From an uncultured Eubacteriales bacterium (lineage in GTDB: Bacteria > Bacillota > Clostridia > UBA1381 > UBA9506): DNA of 5,842 nt. The notes under the pieces were generated by a model that saw only the letters and a program-made list of their open reading frames with translations, did not search any database and was not told the origin of the DNA. Shown here in pieces: positions 4,555-5,842 of the stretch (position 1 is the stretch's first letter; each line of letters opens with the position of its first letter). The stretch is from assembly GCA_900545185.1 (NCBI GenBank), contig UQYH01000130.1, positions 1 to 5,842 on the forward strand, given 5' to 3'. A program made the translations under genes and the position numbers.

Positions 4555-5842
4555 CTATTGCAAAAACGGTTTATGAAACACGTTGCGATAAACCAACCAG
4601 GGATCATACCACACATGAGTCAACAGTCTTGCTGCTACGGTTGCAAATAAAATACCTGCCAAACCCCATTTATATGCAAGCCCGATTGACAAAACGATAT
4701 TTAAAATCACCATAACTGCAGGCCTGTATTTTCCCTGAACAAACAGCGCATTGGCATTTCTAAAGCTTTCATACGGGCGTACCATCGTAATGATATAGAT
4801 ATCTGCCGTAAGCAGAATGACAATGTTCATCCCCAACAAATAGTTACTTCCCAACCATAAAGCAATAAAAGGATTCAGCAGTGTTATGAGTGAAACCGCA
4901 ATGAAATTTCCTATTGCAAACGACAGAAAACACATCTTTTTAAAAACCGTATATTGTCTTTCACTGTTTTCGCTTGCCGCAAGATTCCCCACGCTCGGTT
5001 TCATTGCCTCAAAGACTTGGCCGAAAAGAGAATCCACATGGTTGACAATCATCTTATAGTAGGATAAAAAACCCACAAGCGAAGTTCCCAGCATGGCGGA
5101 TATAATAACGCTGTCTACACCTCTCTGAAGTGCTCCTGAAATTTTGTAAATTGCCAATGCTCTTACATTTCGAAAGATTTCTTTGCGTTCGGTCAAGCTA
5201 AGGCCTTCACGGCACTCGCTTTTTAACATCGGATACCGATGATTTGCGACCAGTGAAATCGTAACATTTTGTACAATTACCATGGTGACCATGACGGTAA
5301 GGTATCCGATATAACTTTCAAATACCGCTATAGCAGCTGCTTCTAAAACGGTAGTCAGTACACAAATCACGATTCCGACGGCAGAAACAATGTGTTTTTC
5401 CTGGTTTGCTTCTAAGAGCGTTGCTTTATAAACAAACAAATATGAAACTGCTGTTTTGAGGATAAAAAATATAAAAATGATATGGATATTCTCTTTTATA
5501 TCGGGAACATCCTTCACAATATATGTAAGAAAAATCAAACAAACAATTCCGGCTGCAACGATAACGGAAAAAACTATCCGATAAATTTGTTGAAACAACC
5601 GCATAAGCTTGGCAATTTGAATATCGTCTTTTTCATAAAGCGGACGATACAGCGCATAAGAAACAGCCGTGCCAAAACCAAGCTCCGCAACGGATAAAAC
5701 CGTTAAAATATCGGTAAAAAGCGCCGAGACACCTGTATATTGTATCCCAAGGTTTTTGATCAGTATGGTTTTAATGAAAAAATTAGAAAACAAGGTAACC
5801 AGCTGATATACAATCGAAAAAGCAATATTACGAACTGATTTT
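4555..5842 (-). CDS. Wzx-like polysaccharide flippase (partial, truncated by in-frame TAG)
   Basis: This is a multi-spanning membrane protein of the MOP superfamily (polysaccharide transport/Wzx branch), which flips lipid-linked saccharide units across the membrane for capsule or other surface glycan. The frame is open to the right edge, so the start lies outside; 428 residues are visible, beginning KSVRNIAFSIVYQLVTLF. Family marks are IKTILIKNLGIQYTGVSALF, VLSVAELGFGTAVSYALYRP and LYEKDD near the N-terminus, the mid-protein ISGALQRGVDSVIISAMLG, and PYESFRNANALFVQGKYRPA late. About 11 hydrophobic segments are seen. A TTG at 5793 is an internal codon, not the start. The frame stops at TAG (4557-4555), but homologous C-terminal sequence follows in the same frame, for an ancestral length near 510. 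It is either a recent pseudogene or a shortened, possibly inactive flippase. No promoter is visible in the window. Confidence 0.85.
   Translation of the reverse strand, partial: KSVRNIAFSIVYQLVTLFSNFFIKTILIKNLGIQYTGVSALFTDILTVLSVAELGFGTAVSYALYRPLYEKDDIQIAKLMRLFQQIYRIVFSVIVAAGIVCLIFLTYIVKDVPDIKENIHIIFIFFILKTAVSYLFVYKATLLEANQEKHIVSAVGIVICVLTTVLEAAAIAVFESYIGYLTVMVTMVIVQNVTISLVANHRYPMLKSECREGLSLTERKEIFRNVRALAIYKISGALQRGVDSVIISAMLGTSLVGFLSYYKMIVNHVDSLFGQVFEAMKPSVGNLAASENSERQYTVFKKMCFLSFAIGNFIAVSLITLLNPFIALWLGSNYLLGMNIVILLTADIYIITMVRPYESFRNANALFVQGKYRPAVMVILNIVLSIGLAYKWGLAGILFATVAARLLTHVWYDPWLVYRNVFHKPFLQ

Noticed and set aside
5755..5793. TTG at 5793 as the flippase start
   Set aside because: The same frame stays open to the right edge and the extra residues match the family's N-terminal helix, so the true start is outside the window.

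Overview
The window comes from an endospore-forming Firmicute, most likely a Clostridia-class anaerobe. It carries four spore-specific genes (an alpha/beta SASP, ypeB, sleB and spoVS) and a site-2 protease-scpA gene pair typical of that group. Base composition is moderate, and intergenic regions are AT-rich with sigma-A-like and sporulation-sigma-like promoter matches. Genus cannot be read from this window.

Layout, left to right. (1) 1-1008, minus strand: a sigma-A-type promoter (980-1008), a compactly folded leader (843-948), an M50 site-2 protease gene, and the start of scpA, which runs off the left edge. The protease stop and the scpA start overlap as ATGA. (2) 1051-1486, minus strand: a monocistronic SspF-type small acid-soluble spore protein gene with its own sigma-G-like promoter and a strong terminator. 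(3) 1574-3492, minus strand: the sleB-ypeB germination operon with a sigma-G-like promoter. SleB is the cortex-lytic enzyme and YpeB its partner. (4) 3513-3974, plus strand: spoVS, divergent from sleB, with a sigma-H-like promoter overlapped by a Spo0A-box match, and a terminator hairpin. (5) 3919-4311: mostly non-coding, with two strong hairpins between short inverted repeats and a probable gene remnant. (6) 4312-5842, minus strand: a Wzx/MATE-like polysaccharide flippase gene. It is open at the right edge and interrupted near its C-terminal end by an in-frame TAG; the reading frame continues after the stop with recognisable C-terminal sequence.

The centre is a sporulation and germination block. 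SpoVS acts early in sporulation. SASP, SleB and YpeB are loaded in the forespore for DNA protection and later cortex breakdown. The left part is housekeeping (membrane proteolysis, chromosome condensation). The right part looks like the eroding end of a surface-polysaccharide locus. I see no tRNA, rRNA, CRISPR array or intact transposase gene. The least explained items are the folded leader before the protease, the in-frame stop in the flippase, and the hairpin pair after spoVS.
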